Shown: positions 45,090-52,733, numbered from the stretch's first letter. The stretch is 62,837 bases of DNA from Clostridiales bacterium (GCA_022800315.1 JAAWQC010000010.1:1-62837); one strand, 5' to 3'. A program made the numbers and translations. Notes: a model not told the origin generated them from the sequence alone.

Positions 45090-45261
45090 ATACAAAATTC
45101 CTAACCTTTCCGGCAACCGCCGCTTCCGCAGGGTTCTTTCCCTGCCAGGCGGACAGCCCCGTTCATTCGTCACGCAAAGTATTATAAGAGATTTACGGGA
45201 TATTGTAAAGAAGTATCCGGCGAAAACCCTCCCAATCACTGGAAATTCTGTGCATCCGGTC

Positions 45262-45290
45262 TTGACGTATGGGAATCCCGCTGGTATAAT
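45262..45290 (+). promoter_or_regulatory. Promoter of rpsF-ssb-rpsR
   Basis: TTGACG (45262-45267) and a perfect TATAAT (45285-45290) at 17-base spacing. A strong promoter, as expected for ribosomal protein genes. Confidence 0.88.
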
Positions 45291-45316
45291 ACTATAGTTC
45301 TTGAAAAAGGGCGTCC

Positions 45317-45380
45317 GCCGTCGAAACACGGCAATCATCCTTGCCCCGTTTTTGCGGCGGGGCCATAAGACCGTAAGGAG
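45317..45380 (+). promoter_or_regulatory. Candidate S6:S18-binding leader
   Basis: A GCCGT/ACGGC hairpin (45317-45332) precedes a second structure. CCTTGCCCCG (45339-45348) pairs with CGGGGC (45358-45363) and, after an 11-base bulge containing CCG, with AAGG (45375-45378) of the rpsF ribosome-binding site. A bulged CCG is the known feature of S6:S18 autoregulatory leaders. Confidence 0.6.
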
Positions 45381-45389
45381 GTGCAACAA

Positions 45390-45770
45390 ATGCCCACAGT
45401 GAAAGCCAATTATGAAGCGGTATTCATCTTCTCCCTGACCCTTGGGGAGGAAGGCATTGCTGCGATCATGGAGAAGTTCAAATCCCTGATCGAACAGAAT
45501 GCGGAAATCGGTGAAGTCGACGAGTGGGGCAAGCGCAGACTGGCTTACCCGATCAACGACGAAAACGATGGCCATTACGTCCTGTACAACTTCACCAGCG
45601 GCCCCGAATTCCCGGCGGAACTGGATCGTGTCAGCAAGATCACCAGCGGTGTCCTGCGCTCCATGATTATCCGTAAGGAAGAACCGTCTGCCAAAGCCAA
45701 GGCGGCGGCGAAGAAGAGGGAAGAGGCCAAAGCGAAAGCAGCGGCCGCCGCGGCACCCGTGGAACAGTAA
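45390..45770 (+). CDS. rpsF: 30S ribosomal protein S6
   Basis: A 126-residue S6 protein (NYEAVFIFSLTLGEEGI, WGKRRLAYPINDENDGHYVLYNF) with an Ala/Lys-rich C-terminal tail. S6 binds S18 on the platform of the small subunit. AAGGAGG is eight bases before the ATG at 45390; three earlier in-frame codons fall inside the ribosome-binding region. First gene of the rpsF-ssb-rpsR operon. Confidence 0.97.
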   Translation: MPTVKANYEAVFIFSLTLGEEGIAAIMEKFKSLIEQNAEIGEVDEWGKRRLAYPINDENDGHYVLYNFTSGPEFPAELDRVSKITSGVLRSMIIRKEEPSAKAKAAAKKREEAKAKAAAAAAPVEQ

Positions 45771-45788
45771 AGTAAGGAGTGTGCAAGC

Positions 45789-46238
45789 ATGCTGAATGTC
45801 GTTTGCCTGATGGGACGGCTCGTCGCCGACCCCGAGCTTCGTCACACCCAGAACCAGATCCCGGTGACCAGCTTCCGTATCGCTGTCGACCGCACCTATC
45901 AGACTAAGGGTCAGGAACGGCAGGCGGATTTTCTGGATATCGTCGCCTGGCGGAACACGGCGGAGTTTGTCTGCCGTTATTTCCGCAAGGGTCAACTGGT
46001 AGCCATCCAGGGGTCCATCCAGACGCGGAAGTATACCGATAAGGACGGCAACAATCGCACGGCGTTCGAAATCGTCGCCGATAACGCGTTTTTTGCCGAA
46101 CCGAAACGGGACGGCGCCTCATCTGGCCCCCGTTACGATTCCCAGGTTCCGCAGTTCAATGAAGCGGCGCCCGCTTTCTCCACCGCCGGTGCGGGGGATT
46201 TTGAAGAGATCGTCAGCGACGACGATCTGCCCTTCTGA
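45789..46238 (+). CDS. ssb: Single-stranded DNA-binding protein
   Basis: A 149-residue protein with an N-terminal OB fold (MLNVVCLMGRLVADPELR, FRIAVDRTYQ, DFLDIVAWRNTAEFVCRYFRKGQLVAIQGSIQTR), a variable linker and the acidic SSB tip EEIVSDDDLPF, which recruits repair and replication proteins. Encoded between rpsF and rpsR as in most Firmicutes. Confidence 0.97.
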   Translation: MLNVVCLMGRLVADPELRHTQNQIPVTSFRIAVDRTYQTKGQERQADFLDIVAWRNTAEFVCRYFRKGQLVAIQGSIQTRKYTDKDGNNRTAFEIVADNAFFAEPKRDGASSGPRYDSQVPQFNEAAPAFSTAGAGDFEEIVSDDDLPF

Positions 46239-46292
46239 CAGCGACCGTTTCACACGATTATACCGACTTCATGATAAAGGAGGCCAAGACTC

Positions 46293-46544
46293 ATGGCTGA
46301 CAGACCCGAGAGATCGGACAGACCGCGTGGCCGTAAAGGTCGCCGCAAGGTCTGCAGTTTCTGCGTTGACAGAATTGACTGCATCGATTACAAGGATGTG
46401 GCCCGTCTGCGCCGTTTTATGTCCGAGCGTGCGAAGATCCTTCCGCGCCGCGTGACCGGCACCTGCGCCCATCATCAGAGAGAGCTGACCGTCGCCATCA
46501 AGCGCGCCCGTCATATCGCTCTTTTGCCCTATGTGAGCGAATAA
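46293..46544 (+). CDS. rpsR: 30S ribosomal protein S18 (Cys-containing form)
   Basis: An 83-residue S18 protein with [19 protein letters not shown], a version carrying Cys residues able to bind zinc, and the conserved [32 protein letters not shown]. Ends the operon and is followed at once by a terminator. GGAGGCC precedes the start. Confidence 0.97.
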   Translation: MADRPERSDRPRGRKGRRKVCSFCVDRIDCIDYKDVARLRRFMSERAKILPRRVTGTCAHHQRELTVAIKRARHIALLPYVSE

Positions 46545-46551
46545 ATCACAG

Positions 46552-46587
46552 AAAAAAGCCCTCGGACATAAGTCCGGGGGCTTTTTG
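46552..46587 (+). terminator. Intrinsic terminator after rpsR
   Basis: AAAAAAGCCCTCGGAC and GTCCGGGGGCTTTTT form a stem with loop ATAA and a T run. Confidence 0.93.
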
Positions 46588-46597
46588 TATGGTGCTT

Positions 46598-46845
46598 TAG
46601 CGAAATAAATCCACCGGCTATGCCGGTGAGAATAAGAAGCTTTCGCTTTCAGTATAGAACGAAGTTAAATGATCAAATAAAAGAATTTCAACGGCAATCT
46701 AAAATCTGAGAAATGACTGCTTTAGCAGTTGCAGTGCGTGTGACGTATAAGACGGAATATTCAATGCCTCTTAAGAGGCGAACTGGTGCTATGCCCTTTT
46801 TGGGCTTTCGCAAACCACCGGTTTTACTGGTGGTTTTGATTTCAA
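46598..46845. mobile_element. Candidate non-autonomous IS200/IS605-type element (multi-hairpin MITE)
   Basis: About 250 bases, AT-richer than the surroundings, with five hairpins: CACCGGC/GCCGGTG at 46612-46628, ACTGC/GCAGT at 46716-46729, GCCTCTTAAGAGGC at 46766-46779, GCCC/GGGC at 46793-46805, and AAACCACC/GGTGGTTT at 46812-46836. Subterminal hairpins at both ends sharing CACCGG, absence of terminal inverted repeats and no transposase gene fit a palindrome-ended element mobilised by an IS200/IS605 transposase. A short open frame inside (from 46713) does not look like a real protein. Confidence 0.55.
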
Positions 46846-47013
46846 CTGACAGAGGAATACAGCGGAGCTTTTTCTGTATTGACGAGGGCTTTTGTGAGAA
46901 AATCGTGAGTCAATCAAATAACAGTTGAGTGATAATTGGCTATATTCAACGAATACGTGCTGGCAAAATCATAGGCTGTCTGTTAGACTGAATGACAGAA
47001 AGGAGTGCAGGCT

Positions 47014-47802
47014 ATGGATACGATACAGGAAGCAGGATCGGTTCTTTGCAACCGGCTGGCAGAACTGCGCAGACAGTCAGGAATGACACAAGGACAGCTT
47101 GCCGAGAAGCTCGGGTTGTCTTTTCAGGCGGTCAGTAAATGGGAGAACGGACAATCCTGTCCCGATATTTCCCTGCTGCCGGTTCTCGCCGATATCTACA
47201 CCGTTTCAATCGATGAGCTGTTCGGCCGGGAGCCGCTGACGAGCAAGGGAAGGGAAGCGGTGGAGTCAGAGGCAGCAGCGCAGCCACCGACTCAGCTGCC
47301 ATGGCCCGACGACGGTCATATCCGGGCTGTACTGTTTGACGGTACGCACCTTATCAAAGGGGGCCCTTTGGAGGGAATGCCCCGCCTCGCATTTCATTAC
47401 GATGGACCGGCAAAGGATGTCATTTCGTATCTGGACCTGGTATGCGGAGATGTGGCGGGAAATGCATCTGCCGGCGGCAGCCTGAACGCAGGGGATATAC
47501 AGGGGGTGGCCCGCACGGGAGGCAATGCAAATACAGGAGATATCCGCTGTGGCGTCAATGTGGGCGGCAGCCTTGATTGCGGAGACATCGGCGGCAGTGT
47601 CAGCGCGGGCGGTGAAGTGAACAGCGGGGATATTTATGGCGGTGTAACCGCGAAAGGAAATGTAAACTGCGGGGATGTCAGCGATCATATCACCTGTATG
47701 GGCAACCTCAATTGTGGTGATGTCAGAGGTGATGTGACCGTATCGCAGGGAGCTGTGGTCAACTGCGGCGATATCGACGGGCATCTTCTTCGGCAGCCGT
47801 AA
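47014..47802 (+). CDS. XRE-type DNA-binding protein with a C-terminal beta-repeat domain
   Basis: A 262-residue protein. Residues about 12-68 form a Cro/CI helix-turn-helix (RLAELRRQSGMTQGQLAEKL, LSFQAVSKWENGQSCPDI). After a linker, residues about 140-258 contain about ten short repeats of the type GG.L..GDI.G.V, many with Cys (LNAGDIQGV, ANTGDIRCGV, LDCGDIGGSV, VNSGDIYGGV, VNCGDVSDHI, LNCGDVRGDV), as in bactofilin or other beta-solenoids. Probably a sensor or self-assembling regulator; target unknown. AAAGGAG is nine bases before the ATG. Confidence 0.8.
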   Translation: MDTIQEAGSVLCNRLAELRRQSGMTQGQLAEKLGLSFQAVSKWENGQSCPDISLLPVLADIYTVSIDELFGREPLTSKGREAVESEAAAQPPTQLPWPDDGHIRAVLFDGTHLIKGGPLEGMPRLAFHYDGPAKDVISYLDLVCGDVAGNASAGGSLNAGDIQGVARTGGNANTGDIRCGVNVGGSLDCGDIGGSVSAGGEVNSGDIYGGVTAKGNVNCGDVSDHITCMGNLNCGDVRGDVTVSQGAVVNCGDIDGHLLRQP

Positions 47803-47803
47803 C

Positions 47804-47838
47804 AGCAAAAAGGACCCGAGTATCGGGTCCTTTTTGCT
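47804..47838. terminator. Bidirectional terminator between XRE gene and spoIIQ
   Basis: AGCAAAAAGGACCCGA and TCGGGTCCTTTTTGCT form a perfect 16-pair stem with loop GTA. Confidence 0.93.
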
Positions 47839-47905
47839 GCCCCTCTTTCCGCGGCCGTCTCATGGATAGAGATGGTTTCCGGGGGCAGGCTATTACCAAC
47901 CTGTT

Positions 47906-48676
47906 TTATGACGCGGCAGCGGTGGTGGTGGCCGGTTCGCTGTGTTTGACCTCTTGCCCAATGGCGTCCACCGGATTGATCAGTTTGCCGTCCGCGGTGA
48001 TTTCCAGATGAAGATGGCTGCCGTCCAGCGATTCACAGGGGATGTCGGACAGGGTGCCGATGACGTCGTTGACCTTGACGGCATCGCCTTTTTTCAGTGA
48101 AGTGACAGCGGTGACCCCGCAGTACCTCGACTGAATGCCAAAACCATGGTCGATACTGATGACATGTCCCCAGATCGGGTCCTCTTCAACCGCCAGGATG
48201 GTGCCGTCCGCCAGGGCTTTAACTTCCTGACCGGCGGTTCCCTTAAAATCTGCGCCGCTGTGGATACGCCAATCGTTCATGGTTTCAGAATAAACCGGGC
48301 TGTCGTTGCTGAAATCCTTACTCACTTCATTGGTGAGGGGCAGGATAAACAGCTCCACATCGCTGGTTCCCGTCTGGATATCCGCCTGTGTGGTTGTGGT
48401 GGGGGTATGGGTGGTTTTTTCCCTGGTCGTCGGGGTGGTGCGGTCATCCGGCACATCGGTGACGACGTTTTCCGCCGCCTTATCCGAGGCGGAGGTGGTG
48501 GTGAGAGGGGGATTGCCGCTTCCGCCGTCGTTGTGCAGTCCCGGCATGGTGCTGACAAAGGTAGCGACCGCTACACCGCCAACCGCGACCAGACAGACGG
48601 CCAGCGCCACGTAAAAGCCTTTGCCCGTAAAGAATTTCTTTATTTTGGAATCGCTGTCAAAATGGATTCGGCCCAT
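47906..48676 (-). CDS. spoIIQ: Forespore LytM protein SpoIIQ
   Basis: A 256-residue protein with one membrane span (about residues 21-42), a Thr/Pro-rich linker and a C-terminal M23 domain. In sporulating cells SpoIIQ sits in the forespore membrane and contacts SpoIIIAH, forming the channel between mother cell and forespore. The zinc residues HSGAD and HLHLE are intact, as in clostridial SpoIIQ and unlike the degenerate Bacillus form. GGAGG precedes the ATG at 48676. A generic M23 peptidase remains possible because spoIIIAH is not in the window. Confidence 0.75.
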   Translation of the reverse strand: MGRIHFDSDSKIKKFFTGKGFYVALAVCLVAVGGVAVATFVSTMPGLHNDGGSGNPPLTTTSASDKAAENVVTDVPDDRTTPTTREKTTHTPTTTTQADIQTGTSDVELFILPLTNEVSKDFSNDSPVYSETMNDWRIHSGADFKGTAGQEVKALADGTILAVEEDPIWGHVISIDHGFGIQSRYCGVTAVTSLKKGDAVKVNDVIGTLSDIPCESLDGSHLHLEITADGKLINPVDAIGQEVKHSEPATTTAAAS

Positions 48677-48796
48677 ACAATACCTCCGTTCCCTTGCGAT
48701 AAGCAATAGGGTATGGTAGTATTCTGGACAGAAATTCCGCCGATATGCCGAACGAGAAAAATTTTATGAAGACAAAACAGGCCTGTCCCTGTAGAC

Positions 48797-48832
48797 AGCA
48801 AAATGCCCGCCGTTCCCGGCGGGCATTTTGCT
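48797..48832. terminator. Terminator hairpin upstream of lexA
   Basis: AGCAAAATGCCCGCCG and CGGCGGGCATTTTGCT pair around a TTCC-type loop. It can act in both directions. Confidence 0.8.
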
Positions 48833-48914
48833 AAGTTAGAGGGGTGTTTTGAGGAGGGTAGAACGTACTCGCTTTTGCGGAGGTTTCGGTGCGGCTCCGT
48901 CGCCTCCCGAGTAC
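48797..48914 (-). ncRNA. Candidate small RNA with C-rich unpaired region
   Basis: On the minus strand a TATAAT (48926-48921) would start RNA at about 48914. That is exactly where a nested hairpin begins: GTACTCG pairs with CGAGTAC at 48868-48874, with inner GGAGG/CCTCC and CGG/CCG pairs. It is followed by an open stretch containing CCCTCCTC and CACCCCTC, complementary to ribosome-binding sites. A perfect terminator hairpin with TTTT ends it at about 48797. The -35 region is weak. No coding frame is present. Confidence 0.45.
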
Positions 48915-48989
48915 AGTTTCATTATAGGGGGCTAAATCGTTTTTTGTGTGAATTGACTATGAATAAACTGTTAGGATTTTGCGGAGATA

Positions 48990-49003
48990 CAAACAAACGT
49001 TTG
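48990..49003 (+). promoter_or_regulatory. LexA-binding SOS box
   Basis: CAAACAAACGTTTG, a match to the Firmicute SOS consensus form CnAAC-N4-GTTnG. It overlaps the first three bases of the lexA -35 box, so LexA would block its own promoter. Confidence 0.75.
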
Positions 49004-49029
49004 ACAATTTTGGAAACAACGTTTATAAT
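49001..49029 (+). promoter_or_regulatory. Promoter of lexA
   Basis: Consensus TTGACA (49001-49006) and TATAAT (49024-49029) with 17-base spacing. Confidence 0.9.
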
Positions 49030-49068
49030 AAGATAAACTATAAATAGCTAAGAAGGGGGAAGAGACTG

Positions 49069-49653
49069 ATGAAACCTCTCAATCAGAAACAACAGCAGAT
49101 TCTCGAATTTTTAAAAGAACGGGCCCAAGGCGGTCTGCCGCCCACGGTTCGTGAAATATGCGCCAAAACCGGCATCAAATCCACCTCCACTGTACACGCG
49201 TATCTGAAGGTGCTGGAGGACGAGGGGTATATTTCCCGTCAGAGCGGCCTGAACCGTGCCATTCAGATGCCGGGTGAAAACGTGGCACGCGTGCCCTTGC
49301 TCGGCCGTGTCACCGCCGGTAAGCCGATTCTCGCCATCGAAGAGGTGGAGGAGTATGTTCCTTACTCCGGCGGGGGATACCAGCCCGGCGACCTGTTTGC
49401 CCTGCGCGTCTGCGGTGATAGTATGATAAACGCCGGTATTTTTAACGGCGACGTGGTCATCGTCAAAAAGACCCCCGCGGCGGATAACGGAGATATCGTG
49501 GTGGCCCTCATCGGTGACGAAGCCACCGTTAAGCGCTTTTATAAGGAAAACGGGCATTTCCGCCTTCAGCCGGAGAATGATGCCTACGAGCCGATCATCG
49601 TGGATGAGTTATCCATCCTGGGCCGGGTGGTATCCCTGCTCCGATATTTCTGA
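49069..49653 (+). CDS. lexA: LexA, SOS response repressor
   Basis: A 194-residue repressor of DNA-damage genes that cuts itself when stimulated by RecA. The N-terminal winged helix (about residues 1-65) contains PPTVREICAKTGIKSTSTVHAYL. The cleavage site Ala83-Gly84 is in VTAGKP, with Ser118 (GDSM) and Lys155 (ATVKRF) as the catalytic pair. AGAAGGGGGAAGAG lies before the ATG. An SOS box overlaps its promoter. Confidence 0.97.
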   Translation: MKPLNQKQQQILEFLKERAQGGLPPTVREICAKTGIKSTSTVHAYLKVLEDEGYISRQSGLNRAIQMPGENVARVPLLGRVTAGKPILAIEEVEEYVPYSGGGYQPGDLFALRVCGDSMINAGIFNGDVVIVKKTPAADNGDIVVALIGDEATVKRFYKENGHFRLQPENDAYEPIIVDELSILGRVVSLLRYF

Positions 49654-49690
49654 CAATTTAGACACCTAACCAAAATTCACAGTTTATTCG

Positions 49691-49719
49691 TTGACTTTTA
49701 CAGGGCCGTTTTCTATACT
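49691..49719 (+). promoter_or_regulatory. Promoter of the second adaptor/permease operon
   Basis: TTGACT (49691-49696) and TATACT (49714-49719) with 17-base spacing, about 40 bases before the GTG start. Confidence 0.78.
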
Positions 49720-49755
49720 GCTAACAGGAATTGCGCAGGAAAGAAGTGACGGCAT

Positions 49756-51084
49756 GTGAATAAGAAAAAATGGATCATCGGGTCGATCGCGGGTGTGGCC
49801 GTGGTCGGCCTGATTGCTTTACTGGTCATCCCCTCAGAGATTAAAAAAAATCAGCCGCCCACTGTAAAAACGGCGCAGGCCGTGCGGGGAGACGTGGAGC
49901 AATGGTATTCCGCCACCGGCAAAATCCGTTCGAATCGGGTCAAGACCTATTCTCCCGGTACCGGTATGTCTTTTCAGGAGGTTTTAGTGGGCGTGGGCGA
50001 CCGGGTATCCGAGGGTCAGATACTGGCCCGAATGGATACCACTGCCTATGAAAAAGCGGTTGACCAGACGGAAACGGCGTATCGCACTGCTGAGAAAGGG
50101 CTCAAGCAGCTTCAGAATTCCCTAAACGAATATCAGGCCGACCTTTCCAGTTTGGACAGTCAAATCGCCGCGCTGAAAGCGGAAATTGAGCGGGAAAATC
50201 AGGCCGGGGAAGAGGCTGCGAAACAAGCGCAGGAACTGGCGCGCCAGCTGATGAAGCAAATGAACAGGGGCGGGCAATCCCTGGACGCCGATCAGCTTGC
50301 CGCGCTGCTGAACGCACAGAGCCAAAGCACGGCGAATCTTGGCGATAAGCAGATTCAGCTGATCGGGCTTCAATTGCAGCGCTATGTACGGGAGGCGCAG
50401 GGCGCTTCCTATTCCGCCTCCTCGCTGGATCAGATGCGGGAAACCGTCGATACAGCAAAAGCCGCTTATGAGTCCGCAAAATCGCTTTACGACGAGGCGA
50501 AATCCGGCGTCACAGCTGATTTCGCCGGTATTGTGTCGGAGGTGGGCAGCGGTTCCTCCATGCTCAGCAGCGCGGGCATTACGGTGAAAAGCGACAGTGA
50601 CCTCTATGCGGAAATCGAGCTCGGCAAATACGATATCGCTCGGGTAAAAGCGGAGCAGACAGCGAAGATTACTGTGCCAACAGCAGAGTTCGGCGGAAAG
50701 GTCGCTTCGGTGGGGGCTATCGCACAGGTGTCCTCCACTCTTACCGGAACCTCTACCTCCACCGTTACGGCGAAAATACATATCGATAACCCGAGCGATG
50801 CCCTGCTCATCGATTACGACTGCGACGTTGACATCCTTCTGGGCAAGGATACCGACGCCGTATTGGTACCGGTGGAAGCGGTCCGCTCCGATAACGGAGG
50901 CAGCTATTGCTATCTGGTGGAGGACGGCTTGGTGAAGCGGGCCGCCGTCGAGCTGGGCTATTCCTCCGATACCTTCACGGCGGTATATGCCGGTGTGGGG
51001 GAAGGCGATCTGGTGGTCAATAATCCCACCGCCGATATCTCCGACGGAGCCCGTGTGACGCCGGAAACCGGAAAGGCGGGATAA
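49756..51084 (+). CDS. HlyD/MacA-type efflux adaptor with long coiled coil
   Basis: A 442-residue adaptor with an N-terminal membrane anchor (about residues 6-24), a split lipoyl domain, and a helical hairpin (about residues 100-240, rich in Gln, Ala, Glu and Leu) that is much longer than in the other adaptor here. The beta-barrel and membrane-proximal domains follow. Such adaptors bridge a MacB-like permease to the cell envelope or modulate its ATPase. GTG start after AGGAAAG. The permease begins six bases after it. Confidence 0.85.
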   Translation: MNKKKWIIGSIAGVAVVGLIALLVIPSEIKKNQPPTVKTAQAVRGDVEQWYSATGKIRSNRVKTYSPGTGMSFQEVLVGVGDRVSEGQILARMDTTAYEKAVDQTETAYRTAEKGLKQLQNSLNEYQADLSSLDSQIAALKAEIERENQAGEEAAKQAQELARQLMKQMNRGGQSLDADQLAALLNAQSQSTANLGDKQIQLIGLQLQRYVREAQGASYSASSLDQMRETVDTAKAAYESAKSLYDEAKSGVTADFAGIVSEVGSGSSMLSSAGITVKSDSDLYAEIELGKYDIARVKAEQTAKITVPTAEFGGKVASVGAIAQVSSTLTGTSTSTVTAKIHIDNPSDALLIDYDCDVDILLGKDTDAVLVPVEAVRSDNGGSYCYLVEDGLVKRAAVELGYSSDTFTAVYAGVGEGDLVVNNPTADISDGARVTPETGKAG

Positions 51085-51090
51085 ATTGCC

Positions 51091-52320
51091 GTGAACTTTT
51101 TTGAAAATATCAAGATAGCCGTTGACAGCATTCGCAGCAATAAAATGCGGTCGCTGCTGACCATGTTGGGGATTATCATCGGGATAGCCTCGGTGATCAT
51201 GATCGTATCGGTAGGCAGCGGGGCCACCGGACAGGTCGTCTCCATGTTTGAGCAGATCGGCGCCAATACCGTACAGGTAAGGGTTAACAGCCAAAACGCC
51301 TCTGATGCCGACTATTTCACCTTTGAGGATATCGAAGCGGTAAAGGAAAAGCTGACGGAGGTCAAATACGCCTCCGTCCTGATGTCCGACGTGGGGACGC
51401 TGACAAAGGACGGTATCGAAGTGCGCGCCATGATCACAGCGGGCAGCGCCGACCTGCAGTACGTATACGCCCAGGAATTTGCCAGCGGCCGCTTTTATCT
51501 TCAGAGCGAATACGAGAACGGCACCCCGGTGATTGTCCTGTCGGAGGACGGGGCAGCCAAACTGTTCGGCAGCATCGACTGCGTGGGCCAGTCGGTGGAT
51601 ATGACCATCGACGGGCGGCGGCAGAAGGTAAAGGTGGTCGGCGTCACCAAAGAGGATAACAGCAGCACCGCGCAGATGTCCTCCATGATGGGGATGGACC
51701 CCTCCCATATCCCGGCGGTGGTAATGATGCCCGCCACCGCCTATATGAATCTGTCCGGGGATGACGGCCGGATATCCAGCTTCTATTTTGTGGCTGTTTC
51801 GCAGGCGGAGATGGACGACGCTTCCTCCTCGGCTGTGGCACTGCTGGAGGCACGGCACGGCAACAGGGGCCTCGAGCTGTATAAAGCGCAGAATTTTTTG
51901 AATGCGCTAAGCGCTTTTGAGGATATTATGAGCCTGCTGACCACCTTCATCGCGGCAGTGGCGGCCATTTCCCTGCTGGTCGGCGGCATCGGCGTGATGA
52001 ACATCATGCTGGTATCAGTCACCGAACGCACCCGGGAAATCGGCATTCGGAAGGCTCTGGGCGCCCGGACGGGAACGATCCTGTTTCAGTTTCTGACCGA
52101 ATCGGGGATTATCACCCTGATCGGCGGGACTATCGGTACGGCCTTGGGTGTCGGCGGCGGCTTCCTGATCGGCCATTTGGTGGGCGTGACGCCCCGCATC
52201 ACCCTGACCATCATTGTAATCGCCCTGCTGTTTTCCGCTGCTGTCGGCATGTTTTTCGGCATCTATCCGGCCCGCAAGGCGGCCCGGCTTCGTCCCATCG
52301 AAGCGCTGAGAAGGGAATAG
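51091..52320 (+). CDS. MacB-type ABC transporter permease
   Basis: A 409-residue FtsX-fold permease. The N-terminus (KIAVDSIRSNKMRSLLTMLGIIIGIASVIMIVSVGSG) is the standard start of stand-alone MacB permeases, followed by an extracellular domain and three C-terminal spans with MNIMLVSVTERTREIGIRKALGA and FGIYPARKAARLRPIEALRRE. GTG start. No ATP-binding subunit is encoded nearby. Probably exports a peptide, lipid or antibiotic-like molecule; substrate unknown. Confidence 0.88.
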   Translation: MNFFENIKIAVDSIRSNKMRSLLTMLGIIIGIASVIMIVSVGSGATGQVVSMFEQIGANTVQVRVNSQNASDADYFTFEDIEAVKEKLTEVKYASVLMSDVGTLTKDGIEVRAMITAGSADLQYVYAQEFASGRFYLQSEYENGTPVIVLSEDGAAKLFGSIDCVGQSVDMTIDGRRQKVKVVGVTKEDNSSTAQMSSMMGMDPSHIPAVVMMPATAYMNLSGDDGRISSFYFVAVSQAEMDDASSSAVALLEARHGNRGLELYKAQNFLNALSAFEDIMSLLTTFIAAVAAISLLVGGIGVMNIMLVSVTERTREIGIRKALGARTGTILFQFLTESGIITLIGGTIGTALGVGGGFLIGHLVGVTPRITLTIIVIALLFSAAVGMFFGIYPARKAARLRPIEALRRE

Positions 52321-52328
52321 GAACGGCC

Positions 52329-52366
52329 AAAAAGCACCCGCCGGTACCCGGCGGGTGCTTTTGTTT
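52329..52366. terminator. Terminator after the second ABC permease
   Basis: AAAAGCACCCGCCGG pairs with CCGGCGGGTGCTTTT around TAC or nearby bases, then TTTTG. Shared with the converging gene at 52373. Confidence 0.9.
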
Positions 52367-52372
52367 TGAAGA

Positions 52373-52666
52373 TTACTGTTTTTCCAGTGTGCGTTCCAGC
52401 CAAATCGCCCCGATGTCCATCGCCGAATACAGACCGTTCTTCTCACTCTTTTTGATAATACGGTCCTTCATACGGAGGTCGGGATCGGTCGACATCAGCT
52501 GGACCTGTACCTTTTCCGCCACATCCATCTCTTTCACCTTTTTGGTGGAGAGAATCTGGAGCATCACCACATAGGGATCGTACATGTTGCCATAATAGAG
52601 GGTGTTGCCCATACGAACCAGGGGCTTACCCTTATAGGTCAGAAAACCATTTTCTTTATCCGCCAT
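52373..52666 (-). CDS. Conserved-looking hypothetical protein, 97 residues
   Basis: Starts MADKENGFLTYKGKPLVRMGNTLYYG and continues with a helical segment rich in Lys and Glu (STKKVKEMDVAEKVQVQL) and a C-terminal MDIGAIWLERTLEKQ. No signal peptide or membrane span. AGGAGG precedes the ATG, and a good promoter lies upstream, so it is surely expressed. I recognise the type from related clostridia only as a hypothetical protein; function unknown. Convergent with the ABC permease. Confidence 0.75.
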   Translation of the reverse strand: MADKENGFLTYKGKPLVRMGNTLYYGNMYDPYVVMLQILSTKKVKEMDVAEKVQVQLMSTDPDLRMKDRIIKKSEKNGLYSAMDIGAIWLERTLEKQ

Positions 52667-52694
52667 CGTTATCCTCCTGTGTTCATGAGAAGTC

Positions 52695-52733
52695 ATTGTG
52701 TATCAGTGTAACACAATGGACCGTTTCTGTAAA
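52695..52733 (-). promoter_or_regulatory. Promoter with inverted repeat for the 97-residue protein
   Basis: On the minus strand, TTTACA (52733-52728) and TACACT (52710-52705), 17-base spacing. ATTGTGT/ACACAAT arms (52695-52701 and 52711-52717) flank the -10 box, like an operator. Confidence 0.65.

Noticed and set aside
45090-45995. Upstream in-frame extension of prfB
   Set aside because: It runs antisense through rpsF and ssb. RF2 starts normally at 45089 with a ribosome-binding site.
46713-46928. A 71-codon frame inside and beyond the multi-hairpin element
   Set aside because: It passes through three palindromes and lacks a ribosome-binding site. It looks like chance in an AT-richer insertion.
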